Positions 33,852-41,671 of a stretch of 64,000 bases of DNA are shown piece by piece (within the stretch, counting starts at the first letter, position 1; the number at the start of each line of letters is the position of its first letter). Source of the DNA: Enhydrobacter sp. Lineage in GTDB: Bacteria > Pseudomonadota > Alphaproteobacteria > Reyranellales > Reyranellaceae. The notes beneath the pieces were generated by a model. The model made no database searches. It was not told the DNA's origin and saw only the letters and a list, made by a program, of their open reading frames with translations. A program made the position numbers and the translations under genes. The stretch spans positions 744,001 to 808,000 of the forward strand of contig CP075528.1 in the NCBI GenBank assembly GCA_025808875.1, written 5' to 3'.

Positions 33852-33876
33852 CCGGCACTTGCGTGCCGGCGTTTTG
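33852..33876 (+). terminator. Rho-independent terminator of the MotAB-like module
   Basis: CCGGCAC (33852-33858) pairs with GTGCCGG (33863-33869), 4-nt loop, followed by CGTTTTGC. It lies about 75 bp after the MotB-like stop. Confidence 0.7.
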
Positions 33877-34054
33877 CTCTCACCGTTAACGTGGGGTCCG
33901 ACGGCGTAGCTTGTGCGTCGCCTTGCCCATGCGCCTAGCGTTGTGCGGCGCGGCGTCGAGATCGGCGGCGCCGGATCCCTGACGCCACTCACCACTAGCG
34001 ATTGATTTCTTCTCTATCCACAGATTCCCGCGTGGATTGTGCTTGACACGTTGC

Positions 34055-34071
34055 GGGGGGGGGGGGGGGGG
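34055..34071 (+). repeat. Homopolymeric run of 17 G
   Basis: Seventeen consecutive G residues in a non-coding region, 7 bp after a good -35-like TTGACA (34043-34048) and before TAAGCAT (34079-34085). Long G runs slip during replication. It is also a spot where assembly length may be wrong. Confidence 0.85.
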
Positions 34072-34168
34072 CTGTTGGTAAGCATGGGACAGGTGCGCCA
34101 TGCGAAGAAGCGCCAAGAACAGCGAGAGGAACGGCTCTCCAACAGTGCTACGAGCACCGCGCGATGGA

Positions 34169-34197
34169 TTGCAACTTATACGGGTGTATGGTATAAT
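34169..34197 (+). promoter_or_regulatory. Sigma-70-type promoter for the secreted-protein gene
   Basis: TTGCAA (34169-34174) and consensus TATAAT (34192-34197) with 17-bp spacing, about 65 bp before ATG 34265, which itself has AGGAGA as ribosome binding site. Confidence 0.8.
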
Positions 34198-34264
34198 TAA
34201 CTGCGGAAGCTTGTCACCCCGCGGTGACGGCGTTCCTTCTCATCCCACAATCAGGAGAAATCGA

Positions 34265-34771
34265 ATGTTCGCCAGAATCCTGGCGGCGATCGTCGCTGCC
34301 TTGGGGCTTGCCGTCGCGTCCGCGGCGCACGCCCAGCAGACGGCGGCAACGCCGGTGAGCGATGCGCAGCTCCGCGAAGCGTGCCTGGGCTGGTTCGCCG
34401 ACAAGACCTACGTCGGCAAGCTCGTCAACGCCAGTCCCTCCAACAAGCACGGACGCGAGATAACCTTCTCGACGACGACGCAGGGCATGCTGAGGCAGAC
34501 CGACGCCGGGGCACGTTGCGTCGTCACAGTCAGAGCGCAAAACGATGCTCGCGACAGGCCGATCATTCGCGAGTTCCTCTTCGACGGAGCGAGCGCCAAA
34601 TGGGTCTGGGCAACGGACAACCGCAACTGGCGCACGTTCACGCCCGAAGGGACGTGTCTCCGGTACGAGGGCGAGATCATCCTCGGCGAGGCGGCCTACG
34701 GAACACCCACGAAGGGACTCCTGGTCTACGACGCCAATGAGACGAAGGAGCTCTTCTGCCCCAAGCCCTGA
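34265..34771 (+). CDS. Small secreted protein, family member 1
   Basis: A 168-aa protein with a clear signal peptide ending AAHAQ (FARILAAIVAALGLAVASAA). The mature part has CLGWFADKTYVGKL near its start and two more Cys residues plus a C-terminal FCPKP. The pattern Cys, aromatic, then Y-x-G-x-L recurs in three other island proteins (44204, 50011, 50603), which I take as one divergent family. No known function. It has its own consensus promoter and a strong terminator, so it is an independent, probably well-expressed gene. Confidence 0.75.
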   Translation: MFARILAAIVAALGLAVASAAHAQQTAATPVSDAQLREACLGWFADKTYVGKLVNASPSNKHGREITFSTTTQGMLRQTDAGARCVVTVRAQNDARDRPIIREFLFDGASAKWVWATDNRNWRTFTPEGTCLRYEGEIILGEAAYGTPTKGLLVYDANETKELFCPKP

Positions 34772-34794
34772 CAAGTATCGGGGCGAATGAGGGA

Positions 34795-34826
34795 GGGCGC
34801 GGCATACTGCAGCCGCGCCCTTTTTG
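34795..34826 (+). terminator. Rho-independent terminator
   Basis: GGGCGCGGC (34795-34803) pairs perfectly with GCCGCGCCC (34812-34820) and is followed by TTTTTGTTT. It ends the secreted-protein gene; the converging peptide gene stops at 34832. Confidence 0.9.
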
Positions 34827-34831
34827 TTTGC

Positions 34832-35101
34832 TCAGTAGTCACATCCGTCGCTGTCTCCTCCGCAGCTAGCGCTGCAACAGCAGCCATCGCAGCCGGCGCC
34901 GCCAGGGCCGGGGCCGCAACAGGAGCCCGTGAGGGGAGGATCAATAGGAAATCCGCCCACGGGAGGCACTTCGGCCTGCGCGATTGAAAACATGGCGTGC
35001 TCGCGATGCGCGGGATGGTCCGCGGCGACAGGCAACGCAGCGATCCCGATCGAGCCGAGGATCGAGAACAGGATCTTGGTACCGCGACCGCGCCTTTTCA
35101 T
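34832..35101 (-). CDS. Cys-rich peptide, putative TOMM/RiPP precursor
   Basis: An 89-aa peptide. The first ~60 residues form a leader-like part with a hydrophobic stretch (ILFSILGSIGIAALPVAA) and then VPPVGGFPIDPPLTGS. The last 29 residues are a Gly/Cys/Asp/Ser core with eight Cys (61, 62, 71, 74, 75, 76, 80, 87). Such cores are substrates for YcaO cyclodehydratase and SagB dehydrogenase, both encoded 6.5-9 kb away. ATG 35101 overlaps the TPR-gene stop (ATGA), so it is translationally coupled. Alternative: a Cys-rich secreted metal-binding protein. A longer upstream open frame in this phase is antisense-like and was not used. Confidence 0.6.
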   Translation of the reverse strand: MKRRGRGTKILFSILGSIGIAALPVAADHPAHREHAMFSIAQAEVPPVGGFPIDPPLTGSCCGPGPGGAGCDGCCCSASCGGDSDGCDY

Positions 35102-36204
35102 ATTTGTCGGTATTGTACCACCGCGGCGGAGATCTCCCGCGCGAGCGCGGGAGAGGAGGATGCCATGAAGAACAGCGCCGGCCGAAGGCGGCCGCTCCTG
35201 CTCGTGGCGTCCGTGGCCCCCATGATCTGCGCGATCGCCGGCCGGTTGGGGGCTTTCGTGGCGAGGCCTGCCAGCTCGGCGGCGATCGTCGCGGTGATGC
35301 TCGCATCCTCCGGCTGGGCATGCGCGGCCAGGTGCCGGGCATAGGCGAGCCGTATCGAGAAGCGGACCTGCTCCAGAATCGCTTCGCCCGCGCTCGCGGC
35401 GTCGGCATAGCCGGCCGCCTCCAAATAGAAGGCGCGCAGCGCTCGCTCGTCGAGGGAGCCCAGTCCGTTGTCGAACAGCTCGACGGCATAGGTCGCGGCG
35501 AACATGTATCCCAACGCCAGCCGCGTCCTGTCCCACTCGCTTCCGTCCCGCGCCGCGCGCAGCATCGCGACGCCCTTGTCGAAGTACTCGGCCGCCTTCT
35601 GCCCATACTCGGAACGGAAGCGGGCAAGGGCACCCGTCATGTACGGGTACTTGCGGGCGTAGAACTCACCCGCCAGCAGGTACGAAAGGAAGTTCGGGTG
35701 CGAGGTGGCGATGGCCTCGTGGGCCTTGGCGATCGCGATGTCCGCGTTGATGCTCTCGTCTTGCTGAAGCTGCTGGTACGACCCAGCCCATGGCGAGCGC
35801 GCGAAGACCTGCCTGGTGAATGACGCGTCGCCGCGGGCGCTCAGGAACATGAGGAGGTGGACCGAGGCGGAGGCGCGCGTCTGCTCCGAGAGGCCGGGCC
35901 GGCCGATGAGGTCGAGGTAGCGGTCGGCGGCCTGCTGCGGATCGTTCGCCTCGAGGCTTCCCGCCAGCAGCAGCTGGTACCCCGCCCGGTCCTCGGGCGC
36001 ACGGGCCCCGTCGACGGCCGCCGTGAAGTCGCGTTGTGCCGCGGCGTAGTCTCCGCGATACAGGGCGTTCAATCCGGCGTCGGCGTCACTCTTGAGCTTG
36101 GCATCCTGCCAAGCATCCCAGGCCCAGTAGCCGAAGCCCGCGCAGGCGGCGATCGCGACGATCGCGAATACGATAAGCGAGGCTCTTGCGCGTGCGCCCA
36201 CCAT
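35098..36204 (-). CDS. Membrane-anchored TPR-like protein coupled to the Cys-rich peptide
   Basis: A 368-aa protein with one N-terminal membrane segment (LIVFAIVAIAACAGFGYWAW) and a helical-repeat body of TPR type (ALYRGDYAAAQRDFTAAVDG, LLAGSLEANDPQQAADRYLD). It should sit in the inner membrane with the repeats outside or inside as a scaffold. Its stop overlaps the peptide start. About 26 bp upstream of ATG 36204 lies a fragment of a SagB 3' end, implying that the gene once followed sagB directly in a YcaO-SagB-TPR-peptide operon. Confidence 0.72.
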   Translation of the reverse strand: MVGARARASLIVFAIVAIAACAGFGYWAWDAWQDAKLKSDADAGLNALYRGDYAAAQRDFTAAVDGARAPEDRAGYQLLLAGSLEANDPQQAADRYLDLIGRPGLSEQTRASASVHLLMFLSARGDASFTRQVFARSPWAGSYQQLQQDESINADIAIAKAHEAIATSHPNFLSYLLAGEFYARKYPYMTGALARFRSEYGQKAAEYFDKGVAMLRAARDGSEWDRTRLALGYMFAATYAVELFDNGLGSLDERALRAFYLEAAGYADAASAGEAILEQVRFSIRLAYARHLAAHAQPEDASITATIAAELAGLATKAPNRPAIAQIMGATDATSRSGRLRPALFFMASSSPALAREISAAVVQYRQI

Positions 36205-36209
36205 GTATG

Positions 36210-36357
36210 CTCAACGATACCATGCGGTCAGCGGGTCGAGGCCTTGCAGAGCGCGGTGCTGTAGATAACGGATCCGGTGATGTCGTCGAGACGGCAGTTC
36301 TGGCTGGCTCAAACAGCGGATCGACGCCAGAGGCGTGCCCACTGACACTTCCCGTTG
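36210..36357. repeat. Composite remnant: SagB 3' end (minus) fused to alpA 3' end (plus)
   Basis: 36210-36297 aligns to 41654-41741, the sagB 3' end and following bases, at about 88% by eye; on the minus strand it still encodes a homologous C-terminus ending ALCKASTR. Directly after it, 36300-36357 aligns to the alpA 3' end (3735-3800; GGCTGGCTCAAACAGCGG). The same fusion occurs at 40336-40471. These mark junctions of inserted segments. Confidence 0.75.
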
Positions 36358-36565
36358 GCAAGTGTCGTCACGAGGTGGCGCACTCATTGACGCACTATCG
36401 TACGAATATAATTGCGTCCCCGACTAGGCGTGGGATCGCGGGTTCGATCGACAAAGTTTCAGAGCATCTGAATAGCTGCACCGCTGTCTAACCAGCAGTC
36501 AAGTTGCAAGGCGGCATCCCACGTACTAGACCCGAAGCCAACCGCAACTGGGGGGTGTTCTGCTC
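36358..36565. other. Short intergenic region upstream of the XRE gene
   Basis: No gene. It presumably holds the XRE promoter; no clear boxes were identified. Confidence 0.35.
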
Positions 36566-37045
36566 ATGGCGAAGGCGCATCCGGTAGACGTTCATGTGGG
36601 CGTGCGTGTACGCCAGCGGCGCACGCTCCTGGGCATGTCTCAATCCGGGCTTGGCAACAGCGTCGGACTTACCTTCCAGCAGATCCAGAAGTACGAGCGC
36701 GGTTCGAACCGCATCGGCTCGAGCCGCCTGTTCGAGTTTGCCAAGGTGCTCGACGTGCCGGTCTCCTATTTCTTCGACGAGATGCCGTCGAATGCACTGG
36801 CTGGCAGGCCGATGTCGGGCCGGGGGCGCAAGGGCGACTTCGGCGAGGCGGGCACGCCGTTCGAGCAGGAGAAGGATCCGCTGATCAAGCGAGAGACTCT
36901 CGAGCTGGTGCGCGCCTACTACAAGATCCGCGAGTCGCGGGTGCGCAAGCGCATCTTCGAGATGGTCAAGGCGGTTGGCGCGGCGAGCCATGCCGAGGTG
37001 TTGCAGGCCGCGAAAAGGCACACGCGACGGCGCATTGAGAAGTAG
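36566..37045 (+). CDS. XRE-family transcriptional regulator
   Basis: A 159-aa protein with a Cro/CI HTH: VRVRQRRTLLGMSQSGLGNS, then LTFQQIQKYERGSNRIGSSR, followed by an alphaproteobacterial-type extension and a basic helical C-terminus (YYKIRESRVRKRIFEMVKAV). This protein class is widespread in Alphaproteobacteria as a cytoplasmic DNA-binding regulator. It is the first plus-strand gene of the inserted 36.3-41.6 kb segment and may control the envelope genes downstream. Confidence 0.88.
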   Translation: MAKAHPVDVHVGVRVRQRRTLLGMSQSGLGNSVGLTFQQIQKYERGSNRIGSSRLFEFAKVLDVPVSYFFDEMPSNALAGRPMSGRGRKGDFGEAGTPFEQEKDPLIKRETLELVRAYYKIRESRVRKRIFEMVKAVGAASHAEVLQAAKRHTRRRIEK

Positions 37046-37517
37046 GCGGGAGGCGTGGAACGCAGTCTTTCAGCGGTGCGGGGTCCTGTGCCGACGCAGG
37101 GTGTGTCGGGTTACCTTTTTGCCGGGCGTGCCCATTACTCTGAAATCACTCCGGAAACGCGCCTACGAGGAACATCCGCAGACCCTCGGCCAGCATGAAG
37201 AGGCGCCGATAACCGGGCGTCCTGCAGGGGGAGGCGGCCGAAGCATGGAGGTTCGGGCGTTCTCCAGCCCATCGGGCGACCTATGGGAAATCTCGGCATT
37301 TGCCAACTTCAACGTACCCGTACGCTCGAATGCCCTGTCGTATCGCCGCTTCCCCATCGAGCGTCGTCAATCCCTTCCGCCGTCGCGGCCCGCAACTCAA
37401 TGTCCATTGCGCGGCGGTTGCAGGATTCCGCTGTAATCTACTTACAAGCGCATGTAGGATAACTCATCTTGCTACCGTAGCGGTCGGGGCAGAGGCCGCG
37501 GTAGCCGAGGGGGGTTA
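37046..37517. other. Intergenic stretch, no supported gene
   Basis: About 470 bp upstream of the lipoprotein cluster. Open frames here lack starts and domain features. Probably the promoter region of 37518-40329. Confidence 0.4.
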
Positions 37518-38525
37518 ATGAGCCGTCTTACCTGGCGCGCGGCGTGCGTTGTTGTGGCCGGTATGCTTGCCGCGACGCTGCAGGCGTGTGGCGGGGTTGA
37601 CATCGAGCAGGCCAAGCAGCTTGCCAATGCCGGCGTCGCCGCGTCCGACCGCATGCATATCGAAGCTAGGCAGACAGCGACACGCATGGCGTCCTGGCGG
37701 GAAGGGCGGGTGTTCTTCGCCGTCCTCGTCGACGGCAACCGCGACCTCGTCATGAAGTCGGACGGGTCGGACATCGCTCAGTTGGCGAAGTTGCTCAAGA
37801 AGCGAGCCGACGCGATCGGGGCGCTCTCCTCGGCCTACAAGTCGTTCCAGGAGCTGGCCGTGTACGACGCTGCCGGGAACACCCAGGCCGCGGCGGCGGC
37901 GTTCTTCGCCCAGACCAACGAATTTCTCAAGACCGCGCAGGAACTCCCCGGAGACGCGGGGTCCTTGGCGAAGGGCATCAGCCCGCTTGATCCGCAGGTC
38001 ACCGAGGGGCTCTCCCTCGCCTTCGGCGTGATCGCCCGAGAGGTGCAGCGGGCCAAGCTCGCCAAGGCCAGCGTGGCGCTGCGGACGGGCGTCGAGAAGC
38101 TTGCCGAGGTCTTGAAGGCTGAGCGCATCTATGCAGTCTCCATCCGCCAATCCATTGCCGACGACCGCCACGCGCTGCGCACCATGGCGCGGCGGCGCGG
38201 GATCGGGAGCTACGAGCAGCCGACGAAGGAACTCCTCTCAGAATTCGACATCGTCGCCGTCAAGGATCTCGATCCGGCCGTCCTGCGCTCCCCGCAGGCC
38301 AAGGCCGCGGTGGAGCGCATTCTCAACGATCGGTACGACGCCGAGCGCGCCACCATCGGGCCGACCTACGATGCGCTCCTGAAGCTCCTCGATTCAATGG
38401 TCGAGCAGCACAAGCAACTCGAAGCCGGGCGACGCATCTCTCTTGCGAGCATCATTGCCTTGGCCAGCGAACTCGAGGGCTACTACCAGCGTGTCCACGG
38501 GGCGAGCGCCAAGAGCGGTTCGTGA
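37518..38525 (+). CDS. Helical lipoprotein, 335 aa
   Basis: Signal peptide with lipobox LQAC (RAACVVVAGMLAATLQACGG), so an envelope lipoprotein. The mature part is almost entirely helical and Ala-rich (KSFQELAVYDAAGNTQAAAA; EQHKQLEAGRRISLASIIAL). No family is recognised. GAGGGGGG precedes ATG 37518. It begins a four-gene plus-strand run of envelope-type proteins ending with a peptidoglycan-binding protein, suggesting a cell-surface complex. Confidence 0.7.
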   Translation: MSRLTWRAACVVVAGMLAATLQACGGVDIEQAKQLANAGVAASDRMHIEARQTATRMASWREGRVFFAVLVDGNRDLVMKSDGSDIAQLAKLLKKRADAIGALSSAYKSFQELAVYDAAGNTQAAAAAFFAQTNEFLKTAQELPGDAGSLAKGISPLDPQVTEGLSLAFGVIAREVQRAKLAKASVALRTGVEKLAEVLKAERIYAVSIRQSIADDRHALRTMARRRGIGSYEQPTKELLSEFDIVAVKDLDPAVLRSPQAKAAVERILNDRYDAERATIGPTYDALLKLLDSMVEQHKQLEAGRRISLASIIALASELEGYYQRVHGASAKSGS

Positions 38526-38558
38526 GTCTACGAAGATTCTAAGGGGGAGACTCGGGCA

Positions 38559-38885
38559 ATGACGCCACAAGAGCGGTTGGACGAGATGCTTGAGAACAAG
38601 CGGAACGCGCAGAAGGCGTTCATGGACCGGGCCGATGGCGCCGCTCCAGCCGAGAAGGATCGGCTGCGGGTCAACTGGGAGACAGCCGAGCAGAATCTCG
38701 TTGCCGCTCAGACAAACGGTCTCACGAAGACGTCCGCCGAACTCGACGACGCCGTCGGCAAGCTGGCAACCGCAAACACAGAGGCGAAGGCAGCCCTTGC
38801 CGCAGTCATGCAAATCAGCGAGCTACTGAAGAAGCTCGAGAAGGCAACCACGCTTGCGGGCAAGGTCTTGCTGGCGGCCGTTTGA
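38559..38885 (+). CDS. Small helical protein, 108 aa
   Basis: MTPQERLDEMLENKRNAQKA and KTSAELDDAVGKLATANTEA indicate long amphipathic helices, likely coiled coil; the end (LAGKVLLAAV) is mildly hydrophobic. GGGGGAG precedes ATG 38559. Position 33 bp after the lipoprotein gene suggests the same operon. No family is recognised. Confidence 0.6.
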   Translation: MTPQERLDEMLENKRNAQKAFMDRADGAAPAEKDRLRVNWETAEQNLVAAQTNGLTKTSAELDDAVGKLATANTEAKAALAAVMQISELLKKLEKATTLAGKVLLAAV

Positions 38886-39011
38886 TGGGGCTGCGCCATC
38901 GCCAAGCATCGGTGATGGACCCCCGCGGAAGGACCGAATGGTGATCCAGGAAAACGCGAAGAGGTTTCTACGCAGCGCTCGCACGATCGCACGTCCCTTT
39001 GGGGACAAACG

Positions 39012-39545
39012 ATGATCGAGCGGTTGACCTACCTCTGCGGAATCGCAGTGGCCGTCATCAGTTGGGCGATCGGACAGCTCGTCGCCGACCTGACGGCGGT
39101 GCCGGTCGTCTATACGGCGACGGAGGCCGTCTCCGCTCCGCCGGGCACGAAATTCGAGATGCGCAACCTGTCTCGTTCGAAACGAATTGGGGAATTGACG
39201 ATCAACTTTCTCGCACCGACCGGCTGCGTGACCCAAGCTCGGCCCGGCGGCACCGAATGGACCCTTGAGGCCCCGAGCGAACTCACCGGCGTAACCGTCG
39301 GCTCGCTCATGCCGGGGAGCGTGTTCTTTGTGAACGTTACGCACGCCGGCTCGTGCAAGGTCAGGTTCGGCATCGGCTTCAAAGAAAACACGCCAGTACG
39401 TGTCATCGGAGGGGGCATCGAGAGTTTCTTGCTGTTCAACTGGCTGACGTTGATCGTCGCCTTGGTGCTTGGCGCCGCAGTCGTATTTGGGCTCGCTCTC
39501 GCGAAGGCCTATCAACTGTCGCGGCCGACGGCGCCGGCGAAGTGA
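39012..39545 (+). CDS. Two-pass membrane protein with extracytoplasmic domain
   Basis: 177 aa. Hydrophobic segment near the N-terminus (LTYLCGIAVAVISWAIGQLV), a beta-type domain with two Cys (GCVTQARPGG; GSCKVRFGIG), and a second membrane segment (LLFNWLTLIVALVLGAAVVF). The domain between the two helices is predicted outside the cytoplasm, where the two Cys could form a disulfide. It is third in the envelope gene run. No family is recognised. Confidence 0.6.
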   Translation: MIERLTYLCGIAVAVISWAIGQLVADLTAVPVVYTATEAVSAPPGTKFEMRNLSRSKRIGELTINFLAPTGCVTQARPGGTEWTLEAPSELTGVTVGSLMPGSVFFVNVTHAGSCKVRFGIGFKENTPVRVIGGGIESFLLFNWLTLIVALVLGAAVVFGLALAKAYQLSRPTAPAK

Positions 39546-39591
39546 ACCGCATGATGGTGCAGGTTATGGCTCGTTACTCGGAGGCACTATG

Positions 39592-40329
39592 ATGACGCGC
39601 AAACTGGCCGGCGCGTGCGCCGCTTTCGTCGCATGTCTAGTGGGATGGCCATCGGATGGATCGGCGCAGACGACGAACGTTGTCGAAGTTCGCGTCGTTG
39701 TTAAGGACCGCTCCTCGAACACGCTCGTGAATGCAGCCATCTACTCCCGCAGCAATTGTCCCATGTACGACCCCAGCAAGTGCTACGCGGCGGGAGTGCA
39801 CAGGGTGCAGCGGTCGCCTTCAAAAGTAAGCTGCCCCCAAGGAGCGGAAATCTACGCCCGGATCTCGACGCCCGGGTACTATCGTCAGTCGAGCGCCGGG
39901 AACTGTTTCTCGGACGACGGGCCGATCGAGTTGTTTGTAGCTCGATATGATGCGACGGACTGGCTGACTCTAGCGGCCAACGGCCTGAACAAGGAGGGGA
40001 AGCCTAACGAGGCGACCGTGCTCCTTGCGGAGGCCTACCAGCGAAACCAGTCCCAGGATACGTTCGAGGAGACACTGAAGTCTGCGGCGAAGGCGCTGGG
40101 GATCGATCCCAAGAAGGCCCTGATTCGCGATGAGCTGCAGAAGCGCAATGTGGCTTCGACCGAGCTTGTTGATGCGATCAAGAAGTTTCAGAAAGAGCAA
40201 GGCATCCTCGTTGACGGTGTACTGGGCCCCCAAACCATGAAGAAGTTGGCTGGCGACCGGCCGTTGCGCGACGTCATCTTCGAGTTCGCCGTGCAGCCTC
40301 CGACAAAGGCTGCGGACGTGAAGAGCTGA
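39592..40329 (+). CDS. Secreted protein with C-terminal peptidoglycan-binding domain
   Basis: From ATG 39592 (GGAGG 7 bp upstream; ATG 39589 is too close) the product is 245 aa with signal peptide ending GSAQ. The mature N-terminal domain is beta-rich with a cluster of Cys (SNCPMYDPSKCYA). The C-terminal part holds the peptidoglycan-binding repeat LVDAIKKFQKEQGILVDGVL, then GPQTMKKL. It probably tethers the envelope gene products to the cell wall. It is the last of the run and ends 7 bp before the second alpA/SagB remnant. Confidence 0.7.
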   Translation: MTRKLAGACAAFVACLVGWPSDGSAQTTNVVEVRVVVKDRSSNTLVNAAIYSRSNCPMYDPSKCYAAGVHRVQRSPSKVSCPQGAEIYARISTPGYYRQSSAGNCFSDDGPIELFVARYDATDWLTLAANGLNKEGKPNEATVLLAEAYQRNQSQDTFEETLKSAAKALGIDPKKALIRDELQKRNVASTELVDAIKKFQKEQGILVDGVLGPQTMKKLAGDRPLRDVIFEFAVQPPTKAADVKS

Positions 40330-40335
40330 CAAGGG

Positions 40336-40471
40336 GCGGTGCTGCAGATGACGGATTCGGTGACGCGGTCGAGGTGGTGGTGCTGGGCTGGCTCAAACAG
40401 CGGATCGATGCCAGAGGGGTGCCCACCGACATTTCCCGTTAGGGAGGCGAGCGGGGTGTCTAGGCCGCTCG
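40336..40471. repeat. Second composite SagB/alpA remnant
   Basis: 40336-40380 matches the SagB 3' fragment (GCGGTGCTGCAGATGACGGA), and 40382-40471 matches the alpA 3' end plus its downstream hairpin (3735-3828), including CCCGTTAGGGAGGCGAGCGG. With 36210-36357 it forms a direct-repeat pair flanking the 36.36-40.33 kb envelope segment. Confidence 0.75.
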
Positions 40472-40636
40472 TTTCACCCTTATCCCCGGCAATCTATTGA
40501 TATAATTCAGGATTCTGATACTAGTTTCAGTAGAGGCCGTGGATATTTTGTCCCGCACATGAAGGAGGTCGAAAATGATTGAAGCCACCGGGGAGGCGTA
40601 ACTTGCATCTCGGATGCTATCATTAGTAGAATCGAC

Positions 40637-40658
40637 GGGCCGCCTTTGTTGGCGGCCC
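40637..40658 (+). terminator. Strong hairpin upstream of the DUF4760-like gene
   Basis: GGGCCGCC (40637-40644) pairs with GGCGGCCC (40651-40658), 6-nt loop, followed by TTCTAATT. It lies 20 bp before ATG 40678, so it is either a terminator of incoming transcription or a leader attenuator. The bases 40472-40636 hold no gene; TATAAT at 40501-40506 lacks a well-placed -35. Confidence 0.6.
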
Positions 40659-40677
40659 TTCTAATTCGGCCAAGCCT

Positions 40678-41511
40678 ATGAACTCGCTCAGAATACTAAC
40701 GGGCTTTATCTTGGTTGTGCTGCTCGTTTGGGCATTGGAACAATGGGTAACACTCTCCAACTCCGCAGCTCTCGCCCCAGCACTGTCTAAGCACTGGGTG
40801 CACGTCGCGGTCATTGGAGTGTGGGTGGGTGCAATTGGCGCGGTGCTAGTGGGGTTGGTGTTTCTTCGCATACACAGTACCAAAGCTGCAAATACCCACG
40901 TAGAGAATTACGTCACCGCGGTCTTATTCACAATCCTCGTTGGCATTCTCTTACTTGACTACACCAAAGAAGCCGGTCCAATCGGACAAGCCACCATTTA
41001 TGCGGCGATGATGGCGACCATCGGCTGGCTAACCTCCGCGTTCCTCAGCGTGCGAAACCAGATTGAGCAGAATAGAATCCTCCGGGACTTGAGCCGCAAG
41101 CAGCACACACTCAACGTCTTGTTGCAAATGCGAGAAAGTGCGGAGTTCAACAAACATCGGTATGCATATGCGAAAGCCTTCCCGAGAAACTCCTCAATCG
41201 CGCCGGATCATCTTTACCATTTAAAGCAGGAAGCAGAGAACAACGGGCAGAATTCGTTTGATGATCCTCATCCGTATGACGCGCTCCGGTACCTGGCCAA
41301 CTATTTCGAGTTTCTCGCAGTCGCTCTGCGCGCCAATGACCTTGACGAATCTCTGCTGAAGAAGTCCCTCCGCGGCGTAATGGTCAACTTCCACTCACGG
41401 GCGAACGCTTTCATAAAGCTTAACCAAGAAGAGGAGCAGCGCGCCTACGAGCATTTTTGCCACGTCGTCGAACAATGGAGGAATGACAAATCAATAGAGT
41501 TCAGTACGTAG
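40678..41511 (+). CDS. DUF4760-like membrane protein
   Basis: 277 aa with three or four N-terminal membrane helices (ILTGFILVVLLVWALEQW; VAVIGVWVGAIGAVLVGLVF; YVTAVLFTILVGILLLDY; ATIYAAMMATIGWLTSAF). A cytoplasmic domain follows (RDLSRKQHTLNVLLQMRESA; LRYLANYFEFLAVALR) matching the conserved core of the DUF4760 group as I recall it. Function is unknown; relatives occur in mobile islands. The gene is visibly AT-richer than its surroundings and stands alone between the second remnant and sagB. Confidence 0.65.
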   Translation: MNSLRILTGFILVVLLVWALEQWVTLSNSAALAPALSKHWVHVAVIGVWVGAIGAVLVGLVFLRIHSTKAANTHVENYVTAVLFTILVGILLLDYTKEAGPIGQATIYAAMMATIGWLTSAFLSVRNQIEQNRILRDLSRKQHTLNVLLQMRESAEFNKHRYAYAKAFPRNSSIAPDHLYHLKQEAENNGQNSFDDPHPYDALRYLANYFEFLAVALRANDLDESLLKKSLRGVMVNFHSRANAFIKLNQEEEQRAYEHFCHVVEQWRNDKSIEFST

Positions 41512-41671
41512 TCGTGACTAATGTGAGCTTGCGCTGGTCGACGCGTAGAGCACCCGTTGTCCTTGGATATCCTTGCACGTACGCCGTCTCGACTGCCTGT
41601 GCGCCAATGTACGCGCGGGAACCTGACCCTTGGGCGTACCCCTCCCATAAACGCTCGACGATACCATGCGG

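Noticed and set aside
40501..40506. TATAAT as a promoter for the DUF4760-like gene
   Set aside because: No -35 hexamer at 16-18 bp; the nearest TTTCAC is about 23 bp away, and a strong hairpin lies between it and the gene.
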